Origin: Paraspadella gotoi
Taxonomy: Eukaryota > Chaetognatha
Assembly (NCBI GenBank): GCA_051294375.1
Contig: CM119267.1
Coordinates: 689,601-753,600, forward strand
Direction of reading: 5' to 3'
DNA: 64,000 bases
Shown: one piece after another, positions 33,374-45,791 of the stretch
Layout of the letters: each line of letters starts with the position of its first letter
How positions within the stretch are numbered: position 1 is the first letter of the stretch
Notes under the pieces: generated by a model
What the model was told of the DNA's origin: nothing
Database searches by the model: none
The model's input: only the letters and a program-made list of their open reading frames with translations
Translations under genes and position numbers: made by a program

Positions 33374-36300
33374 AATCTCTCTCTCTCTTCCTTATCAAAA
33401 CCGGTTTTCCATCAGCTAAAAAGAACTTCAATAACAGTCACAGGCGTTTGGAATCGTTCTGTGTTTCAGATCTTTTTTGTTTAATTTCATTAAGTTTTTT
33501 CTTTATTAAACTTTAAAAATTCTATCTGAATCTGTTTTGAATACTACTTTAAGATGCAAATTATGATTGTTTAAGTCGCCTCACTCTCCTGTTTTAAAAT
33601 TGAAGTAAATGACCATCAAAAAATTATAGAGAATAAATTTTTCCGTCGGGATCGTAATGTTGATTCTTATAATTTGGTTACAATCAGGTAAAAAANNNNN
33701 NNNNNTATTATAATAAATTAAAATCACTAGCCGTTGGAATTGTAATAAGTTCTGTAATTAGTTCTCAGCTTTGAACCGTTTATGCAAAGGTACCGGAAGA
33801 AAGCCTAAAGGCGGATCCACAATTTCTGTCCCAGCTTGACATTAGTAGCTTCAGTACAACCAAATTGATTAGTTTTTAATCTCATTTAAAAGGTATTATC
33901 TTTGGATACTGCAAAAGTCTCTTTTCAGCCTTGCCATTTTCTTTTACTTTCAGATTTCAAGATCAAATCTAAAATAGTGATATTTATGGAGGCCTTAAAC
34001 CACCAAAGCCTGTCCAAAGTCCAGAAGGCAAAATAGCTTATTTATTGGATAATTTTTATATTTGTTGTACAATTTCATAGAAAGGAGAGTTTCCAATCAA
34101 CTTTTCCTCTTCCTCCTCTTCCTCCTGGCCAAATTATGCCAGTTGACAAAATAATGCCAGTTGACCAAATATGCCAGCTAATTAAATGTCAGTTGACCAA
34201 ATTATGCAAGTTGATCCAATTAGCATGTTGACCAAATTATGCAGTTGACCGAATTAAGCCAGTTGACCAAATTATGCCAGCTGACCAAATATGTCAGTTG
34301 ACCAAATTATGCCAGTTGAACAAATTATCGCAAGTTGATAAAATTATGCAAGTTGACCAAATTATGCAAATTTACCAAATTATGCAAAATGACCAAATTA
34401 TACAATTGGTTTTAGCGCAGCTACTGGTTCATTGATAGATCAATTGATTTATAGGTTTTTTTATAGATTTATTAAGATTTGTTATGATCTGTTCAGATCA
34501 CAAATTGAAAGTCAAAAAGAATTATTGTGATTTATAATCGGATTGGCTTATTATCGCTTAATTATTGTAGGCTGATCCGTTTATGTTGCATGAAATTATC
34601 TCTGCTTGCGTCTTTTATCATCGTTACCTTTATTTTTAATATTTAATTTTAAAATAGTCTTTGTTTTTGTTCAAAATAAAAACTTCCATGTACCAATTTA
34701 TCATAATTTCTGCAATATGAATGCATGGGCAAACAAAATTTTAATGAATATCAAAGATTCTTTGTAAACAAGGAAGGGTTATTCCAAGGTGTTGCGCCGC
34801 ATTACTTTCTTTTTTATTTATCATGTCATTTATTCCTTATAGTAGGGATCGGAGCACCACTCGATTCCAGCGGGGACGTAAATTTTAGAAGTAACTAACA
34901 TTTTATTAAATAATTATCATAACAATTCGACGAAATATGCTCACAAATCTTTGCGCAAAATTTAAAACGATTAAATTAATATTATTTTTTCCTTCTCTTT
35001 ATTTCTTTGTTATTTCCCTAGCGGAACTATCTGAAAACAAAAGGCTCTTTAATTGTTTGATTGAAAAAAATAGAACTTAAACACTTAAGATTTTAGATAC
35101 TAAAATATTACAGTAGCGGCAGTTTAGCTGACATCTGGAAAAACCCCCATTATGTTCGTCAGGCAATATGCCTCTTAGAGATGTCAAATTTGGTACGACG
35201 TTGTTCTTCCATTCCTATCTGACATTATGATTATCTTCAGCTGTCCTCAAACTCCTCATCTCTAATATCTGTCATCTCTAAAATTCTTTACTTTACTTTT
35301 ATATCTTTCTCTTTCTTTTACTCTCTCTTTCTCTCTCACTCTCTCTTTCTCTTAAAAATTTTTTTTACAAACTACATATTTTACTCTGATAAAGTCTCGC
35401 AATTGAAAATAAAACTTGTCCATTTTAAATAAATCGTTTGAAAACAAAAAGAATTCGATTTTTCTGCCTTTACCATGAGAAATAAATATTAAGTAATTGA
35501 AAAATTTGGGGACCTAGTGTCTTTTTACTGTTCGAGTCACTTTCTCGTGACTTTCTTTCGGCCAAAAATCTCATCACTTGTTATTCGATCATAATCGTTT
35601 CTCAGTAAAAGATCGGCCTATCAAACTAGTTTTTACGGAATCCAATGATTTTTTAAACAGATTTATTGAAGACGACGACGACGAATACATTTATTTCGCC
35701 ATTCATTTATTCTTTATTAAAATAAACTTATTCATGATTTATTTGTCATTTATTTGACATTACGTTATTTGAGATTTGGAAATCCTTGCTCAATGTTCAT
35801 CTTATGGCCGACGTATCAAACGCGCGACCCTCGAAGCATCGAAAATAATAAACATTTTTTACAGAGAAAACTATGGTTCCTGACAGTCGATACGTTTCCT
35901 GAATTTGATTCTTCACGAATGATATATTTCACCTAATTTTGGTTAAAAGAAATCTCAAACTTGAAAAGCGGCTAGAATTGGCCACATAAGGTCACGTAAA
36001 AAGACTGACCAGAATGTGAGCCAATATTTATCACTCCCGTCGTTAATATACAAAAAATATTAAATATAAGAGGTATCACATGTACAGGAGATAATTATTT
36101 AGTATTAAGCAATTAGTGGTAGGATTTTCATTATTTTTTTGCCAATATTTCGATTCTAATCAACAAATCATTTTTCAGGGCAGTCCAGAGTGCCTTAAGA
36201 ATAAGAATCTAAATATTGTCAAAAAAATAATAAAAATGCACTTATAAATCCCACTACAAATTGCTTAATACAAAATTAAATCTTGTGCAAATTTTGTCAA

Positions 36301-38233
36301 CGATTTTCAAAGACATTTAAAACTTTTTTTTAAATCCCGGACTCGCGCAGCAATATGTAGTTTTTATTACAAAAAATTTGGTTGATTTTCTATGTAAGCG
36401 AGATCAGTGGTGAACAGAGCTCTCCAAATATTGGGAAAAGATAAAATCATGACTTAATCCACAAAATCTTATATTTTTGAAGTCACAAATCATGAATAAC
36501 GTGGGCAATGTGGTTTGGAGCCTATTAAAACATTCCAAGTGGGCGACATCGAATGCTTGTCTCTGAAGGTGTGAAACAAAAACCCCTTACAGAGAGAAAG
36601 TTAGTTTATATTATGTTATGTTAAGTTTGTTTATGTAGTTCATACTGTTTTTGAAGGTAAGAAAATTGAAAGACTGTATTTTAAAGTTCGATATGCACGT
36701 GATTCTTTCTTTTCCTTTCCCAAAAACTTTCAGATTTGTTTAAAGCAGAATTATAAAAAAAAATTACTTTGACAAAGATACAGATAGAAAACATTTTAAA
36801 TGATTGCCTTGGTTAATGTTCTTGATTGTATGACATTATGCTATAATTCTCTTGTTATCAATAACATTTGATAAAAATTTGTTGTGAGGTCAGGTCAAGT
36901 TGGTCCGGGTGTTGATAAAAGTGGATCAGGAGAGAGCTCCCCTTACTTCTTTTCTACTTCTATTACATCGTCACAATTCTTCACCTTCTTCCTATTTTTA
37001 TTCCTTCTATTTTCTTCTTATTCTTCTTTACTTGGAGTTAGGTAATTAGTATATTTAGATAATAATTATTTTATAAAAGTGGGTAATTTAAAGTATTGTT
37101 TGCTAATATAGATTACTTTGAACGAGTTTAGCATTAAATATTGCCATTATTTTTTTTCAATTTTAGTTTTTTCGACCTAATTTGCATATTACAGTATATT
37201 TATTCCGATGGCGCAAAGATTAGGAAAATTTCATTGGGCTAAATGGCGCTTAAAAATCTAGTAATTATACTACTACGTCATTTAAAAACGTCCCCGCTGG
37301 GATAATAAATAAAATAGTAGTATTTTAAGTATTGCTCCTCCCCCTACTTATAGTTTATAAGATTTCTTTAAAAACAAAAGGCGGTGCCAGTAGTCGCTTA
37401 GATTTGATTTTTAACAAATGAGCAACAAACTATAGGCAAGTTATAAACGTTATAGGCAAGTTATAACTTATAATATAAACGTTTTTAACGTAAGTGGGAC
37501 AGACCAACGGACAGATATACCGACGGACCGACCGACCGAAAGGTGACTTTAGACTTCATACTTTTATTAACAACGCATGTGTTGAAAACACTTCGCCGGT
37601 CCAATAGCAAGTCATGTCATGTCTCTTTACATGTAACGATCAATCTACTTGACTTTCAAAAAATCGGAAAATATCGTGGAGTACGAATTTAACTCGATGC
37701 AACCCAAGAAAAATCTCCAGAATATTTTACTATTTTTAAAGCTCACGACGATGAAAACGAATGACCTCGCTGACCTTTCTCTCTTTAGCTTTTTTAAATT
37801 TATTAAAAAGACTTTTGTCAGAATCTGAGTGGTCAAAAATGGTCCTTTGAGATCGCTTAGTTGACTTATTTTATTCTTGCGGTCAATTTTTAAAAGGATT
37901 AATTTCTGATGCGACCAATGGTTCAAAACTTATATGATTTATTGAAGTTTTATATTTTATTATTAACTTAGTGTTGGTTTACGTTTTTTAATTAATATAT
38001 ATACTTAAAAAGTTTCATATTTTTCTAAGAAAATTGTCATCTACAGAAGGATATCTCTCTCTCTTTCTCTCTCCTCGTTCTATCGAGAAACCTCTTTTTT
38101 CATTACAAACATCTTTACTGTTTTTATTACATTTTGCTGATGTAAGTTCCGACTCAACTGTTAACATAAATAATATACTTATATCCTGAACTATTTATGT
38201 GCTCAAATATTTTCAAGAATTTTCAAGAAAGTA
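32484..38233. other. Intergenic, no gene seen
   Basis: About 5.7 kb of AT-rich sequence between P450 and fringe. It holds an 18-bp minisatellite and the related TIR-element end (34128-34580), a CT-rich microsatellite near 33340-33390 and 35300-35355, a 10-N gap (33696-33705) and cggaccgaccgacc repeats near 37520. None of the short open frames is supported by homology, splice sites or composition. Confidence 0.6.
32905..32965 (+). repeat. tRNA-like fragment
   Basis: A box-A-like aaggctaagttatg and a box-B-like agggttcaattcct are 35-40 nt apart. The acceptor stem is not convincing, so this is a tRNA relic or SINE head and not a tRNA gene. Confidence 0.35.
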
Positions 38234-38930
38234 ATGCGTCTCAAAAAACAATTAAGAAACGTGTTTGGGATTTTTTGCTTTGGAATATTTTTACTGCTTT
38301 ACTTATATCTCAAAGAATCAGGTGAGAGAGAGAGAGATTAACGTTATGCGATACTTTTATTATCATTCTCAACAATCTTCGTTCTGTAGTTTTTCGATAT
38401 CGGATATAATAAGATTATTTGGCCTTATTTTGGCATAAGTATTTTCAAAAAAGAATCAAAATTATTAATTTTACTTTTATTTCATATTTCGAAATAAATT
38501 TAAAAAAATAAAAAACAAAAAGAATGAGAAATTAAGTTTCTTCCTTAAAAATATGATGATAAAATTGTATTTGTTATTTTCTCCTAATGAAATAGTTATT
38601 TTTTCCTTCTCAAGATCCTGACGTCATCTTCCGCCGAAAATCCTCATCATACGTTCGACCCCTGCCCATTTTCTTCCCTTCCTCCTCCTCTTCCTCCTCT
38701 CTTTCTCCCACGGAGTTGAACGACATTCTCTTCACCGTTAAGACTTCCGCTAAATTTCATTCAACTCGGGTTAAATCTCTTCTGGAAACTTGGGTCCCTT
38801 TTGCTCTTGACCAAACAATTCTGGTGACGGACGATGAAGACGAAGAGTTGAGATCGAAGCTCGAAGACGGTCTCGTGGTGGCGGAGAAATGCGGAACCAG
38901 TCACAACAATGCGGTGTGTGNNNNNNNNNN

Positions 38931-38964
<34 letters not shown>

Positions 38965-39632
38965 CATTTAAAAAGTAAAAACGACTTTAACTAAACCTTT
39001 CCACCCTGCGCCTGCCCTTCCAGGATCTCTGCTGCAAAATGGGCGTGGAGTTGGATGTTTTTCTCAGTTTCGTCTCGAAGCGTTGGTGGTGTCACGTGGA
39101 CGACGATACGTACGTCAACGTTCCTGCGATGCTCGATCTCCTGCGAGGCTACGATCACCGACAAGATTGGTATCTCGGAAAACCTTATTACAAAAACTGG
39201 TCCATCCAAGTCTACGACAGATATTCCCCTCGCTACGTAAACCCCGGAAAACAAGAGGCAGAAACAATTCGAGTCTTATTCGGAACGGGTGGCGCCGGAA
39301 TCTGCATCTCACGACCTCTCGCCGAGAAAATGATGGGGATTGCCGGACAAGGAAGGTTCGGTCTCGTTTGCGAAGTCTTGCGTCACGCGGATGATGTAAT
39401 TGTAGGCTACATCGCGGACCGATTACTTCTGACGCCGTTAACCATCGTCAAAAAACTCCACACGAACGAGATGTCGATGACGCATGTAGAGGCGGCGCAC
39501 ATGCGCGAACAGGCGACACTGGGATACCCAAACAGGACTATGAAGCAACTACATTGTTCCATCTTTCCAGAAACGACAGTTTGCGCAAAAAGCTTGATTG
39601 GGGTAACTTTTACTTTCGCCGACCGGGGTTAG
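38234..39632 (+). CDS. fng: Fringe-type beta-1,3-N-acetylglucosaminyltransferase
   Basis: Golgi enzyme that adds GlcNAc to O-fucose on Notch EGF repeats and so tunes ligand choice. Exons: 38234-38321, 38615-38913 and 39024-39632, about 331 aa. All phases agree. Exon 1 encodes a short basic tail and a signal-anchor (FGIFCFGIFLLLYLYL, residues 11-26), giving a type II membrane protein. Then come a serine-rich stem, the fringe start (DILFTVKTSAKFHSTRVKSL), the cysteine region DLCCKM, and the metal-binding DDD motif at residues 155-157 within WWCHVDDDTYVNV. FGTGGAGICISRPLAEKM and DDVIVGYIADRLL follow. The C terminus LHCSIFPETTVC resembles family members. Exon 1 ends in cag|gtgagagagagag, a donor fused to a microsatellite. 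A 10-N gap follows the exon 2 donor. Confidence 0.9.
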
Positions 39633-39668
39633 GGTTAAGGGTAGTTAGGGTTAAAAGGGTATAGGGTA
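39622..39668 (+). repeat. Degenerate telomere-like TTAGGG repeats
   Basis: The sequence contains ggggttagggttaagggtag followed by ttagggttaaaagggt, starting at the fringe stop codon and covering its 3' flank. A related cctaaccttaaccctaac lies at 47091-47108. The TTAGGG type, if it reflects the telomere, argues against most insects, which use TTAGG. Confidence 0.5.
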
Positions 39669-40979
39669 ATTGGGTAATATTCTTTTTCAATTTTTTTTTA
39701 AATAAATATTTTTAAATAGTTTTACAAAAGTCGCCAAAACCACGGTCGGCGAAAGAAAAATTTAGCCCTTGAATTTCTCAAAATTGTCACGCACTAATGA
39801 AATATCGCAATCAATGTAATTCACTTAATCATCCTTGGCTGCGCGATTTCAGGAATACAAAATAAAATTATCCCATCATCACAGATGAATAAAACGCGGA
39901 AACAGAGAAAAGGATTCAGGAAGAGGAAGAAGATTCTGGAATGATTTCGATCCATAATTATTAATATATTTTTTAATACCTCCAGCGATGGCTAAAACAA
40001 CTTTTTTAAGTTAGAGGGAGCCAATTTGAATGCCTCGCATAAAAATATAGCCTTTGGATTTTTCGCGTTGTCTTTCTAATTGTCTTTCTAATTAACGTTA
40101 ACGAATGTTTGCCAGTTCGTAAAGGTTACTGGCTCTTTGGAACTTTCAAGTTTTAAACTAGCTTTGACTTATGCTATACTAATTTTGTTACTGTAGGATC
40201 TTTTATTTATTAAATTAACGAGTCGTTTCGCCACGAAGCTTTTTTAATACCAGATAGCAATATAAAATACAGTAAGCTTTAAAAGGCAAAATAATATAAA
40301 ACAGAAAACAGGTCTCCAGAGAAAAAAGAATTTTAGTTTTGAGTACAAGAGTTCGAGTCACGAACACAACGAATACATATAATAATTATATTGCAACATC
40401 AAAATCTAGTATACTAGCGATTTTAGGCACTACAGGCTTAACAACGTAACTTAGTTTTACAAAGCTAATTGTAAGTTGGAAACTGATATTCACAAAATCA
40501 TCAAAAGGTATACATAACTATACATAGTCGCAGTATGTAACAAAGACTCTTAATATACAACAAATAAAATAAAACTTTGATATTTCAAGTTAAAGTAGAC
40601 AAGTTTAAAGGGAAAAAGTAGCGCAAAAGGGGGAGTATTAGTATTACGACGCCTAAAGGGGGAGTATTAGTATTACGTAGCCTAAATTGAACCAAAAGCA
40701 AAAATAAAATGTCTAACTAGTAATTTTATTATTACTAGTTTTATGTTAAGAATTTTCGTTTTGAAGTTTAGCTAAACAAAAGTATTAGTCAAAAGTGGGA
40801 ACAATTCTTAAAAAGAAATCTAAATTTAAAAATAGATCTTTATTCTCTTGTAAAAATCAAGTCATTCAAATGGTCATGGAAATTAGAAGAGCAATAAAAG
40901 AAAAAAATACATTGGTAATTAGCTAATTGTCTTTCATCTTTATCTTCGCATCGTGATTTAACTAAAAAGATAATACATA
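39669..40979. other. Intergenic, no gene seen
   Basis: AT-rich sequence downstream of fringe. The short direct repeat gggggagtattagtattacg occurs near 40630 and 40660. No coding frame is convincing. Confidence 0.6.
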
Positions 40980-41621
40980 CAGAAGGCTTCATATTATAAA
41001 ATGTGGTACCCCTTTTTTGTGACCAGAACACGTTCCGGGAAAACTACTGAATAGAATCTAATGAAATTTTGCATGCGGAGTACCAGTAGTGATACAAATG
41101 GAACTATCGAGGCGAATTTTTACATTCCACCCTTAAGCTGAGATAAGGGGCCCTGAGGGGGTTTTAAACAGTTGCACAGACGTTTACTCTTCCACAAAAA
41201 CGTATTTATTACCTCAAAAATATTCATTTACCTTAATTTTTAGCTTCATGAACATCAGCAGTTAAAGTCAGATTTGGAATAATTTGGGAAAATTAGAAGT
41301 AAAGCGATGAACCATGCATCTTCAACCATGCTTAATTATTGCAAATTTATCAATTTTAGTTCTAAAATGTTTTTTCTTATGTTTAAAACGTCAATGCACC
41401 TGATGCTACTTTTTGGCATTTTTTGGCCCCCCAGGGGTCCACCCCCAGGGCCCTGTATCTCTTGTCAGGGGTTGAATATCAAAATTCGCCTCGATAGTTC
41501 CATTTATATAGTCATTAGCACTCTAAATGTAAAATTTCATTAAATTCGATTAGGTAGTTTGGTGGGAACAGATTCTGGTCACAAAAAACGGGTACTACAC
41601 TTTATAATATGAAGCCTTCTG
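40980..41621. mobile_element. Tc1/mariner-type MITE (642 bp)
   Basis: Flanked by TA on both sides (40978-40979 and 41622-41623). Long terminal inverted repeats begin CAGAAGGCTTCATATTATAA and extend about 170 bp inward, including ggtcacaaaaaacgggtac and tagttccattt. There is no transposase. Another copy lies at 44990-45791 and a fragment at about 50983-51130. Confidence 0.75.
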
Positions 41622-41837
41622 TAATTAATAGATAATAATAAAGAAAACAGTCAAGGGGCCCACGAAAAGATTAACTTTTAATCATTCAAAAAATAACCAC
41701 AAGAAAAAACATACCACAGTAGTCAAGTAGTCAGAACGAGCTCTAAGAAATTGTCATCAGTAATGCTCCCAATTATACAATTTATAATTTGACTTCTTTA
41801 ACTAAGGGAAACGGAATAAAAACTTTTAAAAAAAAGC

Positions 41838-41981
41838 TGTTTAATGTTAATATTTTCATAATGGAGTAATACAGTGCTGGAAACAAAACATTATAATTGC
41901 CAAATATTTCGACATGAGTCTATGTTTATATTTTATCTCCAGCACTATATTACTACATTATGAAAATATTAATATTAAACA
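41838..41981. mobile_element. Snap-back MITE (144 bp)
   Basis: The first 44 bases (tgtttaatgttaatattttc onward) are the near-perfect reverse complement of the last 44 bases, leaving a spacer of about 55 nt. The transcript would form a long hairpin. Confidence 0.7.
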
Positions 41982-42179
41982 TTTTATAACGGCTTGCGAT
42001 GACGTTGAAACATTTTTAAAAAAAGTTTTTCATATAAAAATCTTAACGAAAAAACGAAAAAAAAAATGTTCGCAACATTTTTTAAAAGAGATTCGATGAA
42101 ACTAGAATTGTTTATCGCCTCCCTCGGGATCTCCACCCCTCCAGATTCCATTTACTGTCCCCCTGGACCACCATCTCTC

Positions 42180-42404
42180 TCATCCGCGATAATCCTCGCA
42201 ATTTGGCCAACAGGCGGAAAGAGCCAAAAACTTGACGACGAAGAAAATGATGCAGAAGATGATGGAGACGACGATGGCGGCGACGGCCACTTTCTTGGCA
42301 GACTCGCCCTTGCGACGGGCCTCTTCGATCTGAGAGAGAAATGGGAGGATTAGGCAAATGTCTCGCTCGCGCTCTCTCTCTCTATCTCGTCTCATCTCTC
42401 CTCG

Positions 42405-42438
<34 letters not shown>

Positions 42439-42550
42439 TGGCAGACTCGCCCTTGCGACGGGCCTCTTCGATCTGAGAGAGAAATGGGAGGATTAGGCAA
42501 ATGTCTCGCTCTCTTTCTTTCTCTCTCTCTCTCTCTCTCTCCCTCTCTCT

Positions 42551-42593
<43 letters not shown>

Positions 42594-44775
42594 TCTCCAT
42601 TGTTGTAGCTGCTGTCGGATGTGAGTGACAAGACGAGGGCAACGAGTCCAAGGCAGCAAGCATTGCAACAGATGCAGGCAAAGATGGAGAGGCCGAGATT
42701 GTTGGGCGGCTTGGGCGCACCGGGAGATAGGATGCCGGGTTGGGTCTGGATGACCACTTGGGTCTGCGCCACCGGGGCGTAGCCTGAGCGGAGGAGGGGA
42801 AAGTTAAAAATAATTTAGAATTTAATGTTTAAGAAACAGATTTAGATTTAGAACAGCAGAGAACGTAATGGAAGAACATTGTAGAACAGAATTGGAACAA
42901 CACGAAAAGTTCAATGTTATCCTATTTACAGCTAATTACAAAACAAAACAAAACAAAACAACACGAAAATTAACTTCAAAAATATAATATAGGGTAGTGC
43001 GGGGTAATTGGGAACTCTTTTGTAAGTAATCAAATTTTTGGCATAGTAAATATATTTGAAAAAAAAAAAATTCTTGTGATATATCTAGGAAAGTGTCCCC
43101 GACTCCCCGCTACAGATTGATGAAGTTATGGCAACAGCCGGGTTGCATGTGATGCCCATTGGGATGGGCATCTCACTGTTGGCTTTGGGGCTTCCGACCC
43201 TCAGAGACGCCTCCAGTCACTGGCGCGGTTATAAGGAAGGAACTTTTGATACAACCAAGAATGAGATTGAGTTCATCAATCTCATTTTCATATTGTCGTA
43301 TTGACATTGACTTGTCATAAATTCTGTTCCTGTCTCATTTCATGTTCTCATTTCACGAATTCACTTTTGTCATTAGTGTAGCTATTGATGATAATAATTG
43401 ATTAGAGAGTTTGGGACATTTATTAATAATAATTATCAATTAAACTAACTATAAATATTCTTATTGGAACCCACTCTTAGGTATTTCAATTATTGTTTAA
43501 ACTTCAGGATGAATTCTATGCTTTGACTTGGAACAGAGTTGGCTTCCAATATGGCAGTCCCATTGGGTTAGCGAATTATGTTAGAAGCATTATATATATT
43601 GTTTATTAAAAATACTCTTTCTTTCCTCCATAGGGTATCTATGCATTACTTTACTTCTCTTAAGCTAGCTATATGCTTCAAGCATGCAGTATTCTACCAC
43701 AGCAAGTTAGCATCTCTTATTCTACAAGTAAGTTAATGGTATGTTTATTGGGAATACTACTAGAGCTAAGTTTACTGTTATTTTAGGACCAAATAGCTCG
43801 CTTACATTGGTGCATATAGGCCGGTTTTTAAGGTAAACCCTTTTTAGAAATTTACCTGAGCTTCCTCTTATCTTGCTAGCTTATACCTTTAATACTTTAA
43901 CTTAAATTATTAGGATTAGTTTAGGCCTATACCTTACTCATTTATGCATCTGCAACTCAACTTTTAATATATTTAAACAATTTATTCTATTTTCCTAACC
44001 GTTCTCCCGGTCCTGGACAGCAGTATTCTTGGAGAAATGGTGGCAGCTTGATTACTGCAACTTCAATCCACAATTGAAGTGTCACAATTTTGGCCAATAT
44101 TTCAACTTTCTTGTCCTTCACTACTTTCAGGCCAAGCAGTGTTTGTGTGCCTTAGCCCCAATCAACTACAACTTCAACTACTTCGCTTCACTTCGTTTAA
44201 ATCGGATTTCTTCAACTACATTTACCTGACATAAGGCTTTGGGACAAGATCCGATTTACCCCGCACTACAAGTTTAAGACTTACTTTGTCACTTCAAATG
44301 ATGATATAAGCATTTTATGATACATACCCGTCTCATCTGCTAGACACAAACATATGGCATAAATTATCATTTAAAAATATAAATAAAAGAAACCGAGACT
44401 GACCGACGGACCGGAACGACGGACAGTAAATTAGATATGATAAAACTGCGAAAAGAATGATTATTGATTAGGAACGTTTCCTCTTAAAGCGATACTCAGC
44501 GATTACTCACCCTGTGGATAAACAGAAGGCTGCGCCGCGGTCGTCGGCGGGTAAGAAGGATACCCAGTCGCGGACATGTCCGCCCCGGGTGGGGGCGGGG
44601 GCGGATAACCCGCGGTAGGGTAAGGAGCTTGGGCATAGCTGGTCGGTGGGTAGGGCTGCGGCTGCGGCGGGAAGCCCTGCTGCGGATATCCCCCTGCTCC
44701 TTCGTAGGAAGGAGGGGCATAGGGCGGCGGGGCTACGGTCGGAGCTGATGGATCCATTTTATATTTTTCTTCCAT
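42180..44775 (-). CDS. CD225/dispanin-family two-pass membrane protein
   Basis: Exons (5' to 3' on the minus strand): 44775-44511, 42783-42593 and 42329-42180, about 201 aa; all phases agree. The first 90 residues are rich in proline, tyrosine and glutamine (YPQQGFPPQPQPYPP). The CD225 region follows: a helix with a cysteine cluster (LSIFACICCNACCLGLVALV), a polar loop EEARRKGESAKK, then a second helix (VAVAAIVVSIIFCIIFFVV). The cysteines beside helix 1 are likely palmitoylated, as in IFITM and PRRT relatives, which modulate membrane traffic and fusion; the role here is not known. The start could also be Met7 (MDPSAP). The exon 2 donor is gat|gtgagagagagag, and the intron before exon 3 holds a partial duplicate of exon 3. 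Confidence 0.8.
42430..42590 (-). repeat. Duplicate of the dispanin exon 3 acceptor with CT/GA microsatellites
   Basis: Bases about 42434-42513 repeat 42293-42370 almost exactly: the GA-flanked acceptor ctctctcag and the codons for IEEARRKGESAK. The copy then breaks into (GA)n in place of the second membrane helix. Splicing to the copy would replace that helix with an arginine/glutamate repeat (RERERERE). CT runs fill 42410-42432 and 42508-42590. Confidence 0.85.
43125..43232 (-). repeat. Dispersed tRNA-related repeat, copy 1
   Basis: About 105 bp shared with 60263-60377 at high identity (ggcaacagccgggttgc, gatgcccattgggatgg, cttccgaccctcag, tcactggcgcggtta). On the minus strand it shows a box-A-like cgcgccagtgactgg and a box-B-like gggtcggaagcccc, so it may be a SINE. 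It lies in dispanin intron 1. Confidence 0.6.
43233..44510. other. Rest of dispanin intron 1, nothing recognised
   Basis: AT-rich intronic sequence without a supported ORF. Confidence 0.5.
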
Positions 44776-44989
44776 TTTTTTTTATTCTTTTGATTATTTT
44801 TTTTTATTTTATTTCAAAGTTCAAATAACCAAAAAATAGTTTAATAGAGATTCTAAAAAGTAACTTAAAAAAAAATCAATTTATAAAATAGATACGAGAC
44901 AATCCTTAAAATAGATACGAGACAATCATCAAAATAGATGCGGGACAATTATCAAGGATTCTTAGGGGAAAACGAATCCTTTTATTGTA

Positions 44990-45791
44990 GAGAAGACTTC
45001 ATATTAGAAAATTATACGCGGTTTTTTCGAGGCGAGACTCGGTAAAATTTGGCATAAGGATAGACGTTGCCTATACAAATGGAACTATCGAGGGGATTTT
45101 TGACCCCAAAGAGGAGATAGAGGGCCCCGCGGTTGAACCCCAGGGGGCGAAAAAAGCCTAATTTTTTTATTAATTCAGTTGCATTGATGTCGTAACCACA
45201 TGAAAAATGTAATTTTGTTAAATAGTCGTTGTTTGAAGATACATGGTTCATAATTTTACTTCAAATTAAATTTCTATATATTCCAAATCTGGCATAAACC
45301 GCTGAAGTTTATGAATATAAAAATTACGGTTATCTTATTTTTTGTTAGTAATAAATACTTAACTAAACTTAACTAAAAATTTTAAAAATTTCCAAAAAAA
45401 ACCCCCATGTGGGCCCAAATCTCGGCTTAGAGATCAAATATTGAAATTCTCCTCAATAGTTCTATTTGTATTAAGCATGATATGTACAAAATTTCAACAT
45501 ATCAACGAAGGAAGTAGGCGTGGTTTATGACGGAGAAAAAAAAACGATGGTTTAAAATAAAATGTAAATAGTTCATGAACTTGGGAATTTTGATGTTAGT
45601 TTCTTGAGGGTAAGTTGAAGACTGCCTCGTTTCTTCTCTCATCTCTCTCCTGTCGATTCTGTGAGGGAAGCCTCCTCTATGATTGGTCAAGAGAGAAGAA
45701 AGGGCAGAAAAGGCAAACGAGACAAACGAGACAAGCGAGACAAGCAACGGCTCAAAAAACGTCATATCATTTTCTAATATGAAGCCTTCTG
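44990..45791. mobile_element. Second copy of the CAGAAGGCTTCATATTA MITE
   Basis: Ends match the 642-bp copy at 40980 (agaagacttcatattag on the left, ctaatatgaagccttctg on the right), as do the internal acaaatggaactatcgaggg and its inverted partner. It is about 160 bp longer, with extra sequence near the right end. Confidence 0.7.

Noticed and set aside
42358-42668. RERERE and SLSLSL frames in the dispanin intron
   Set aside because: Translations of GA/CT microsatellites.
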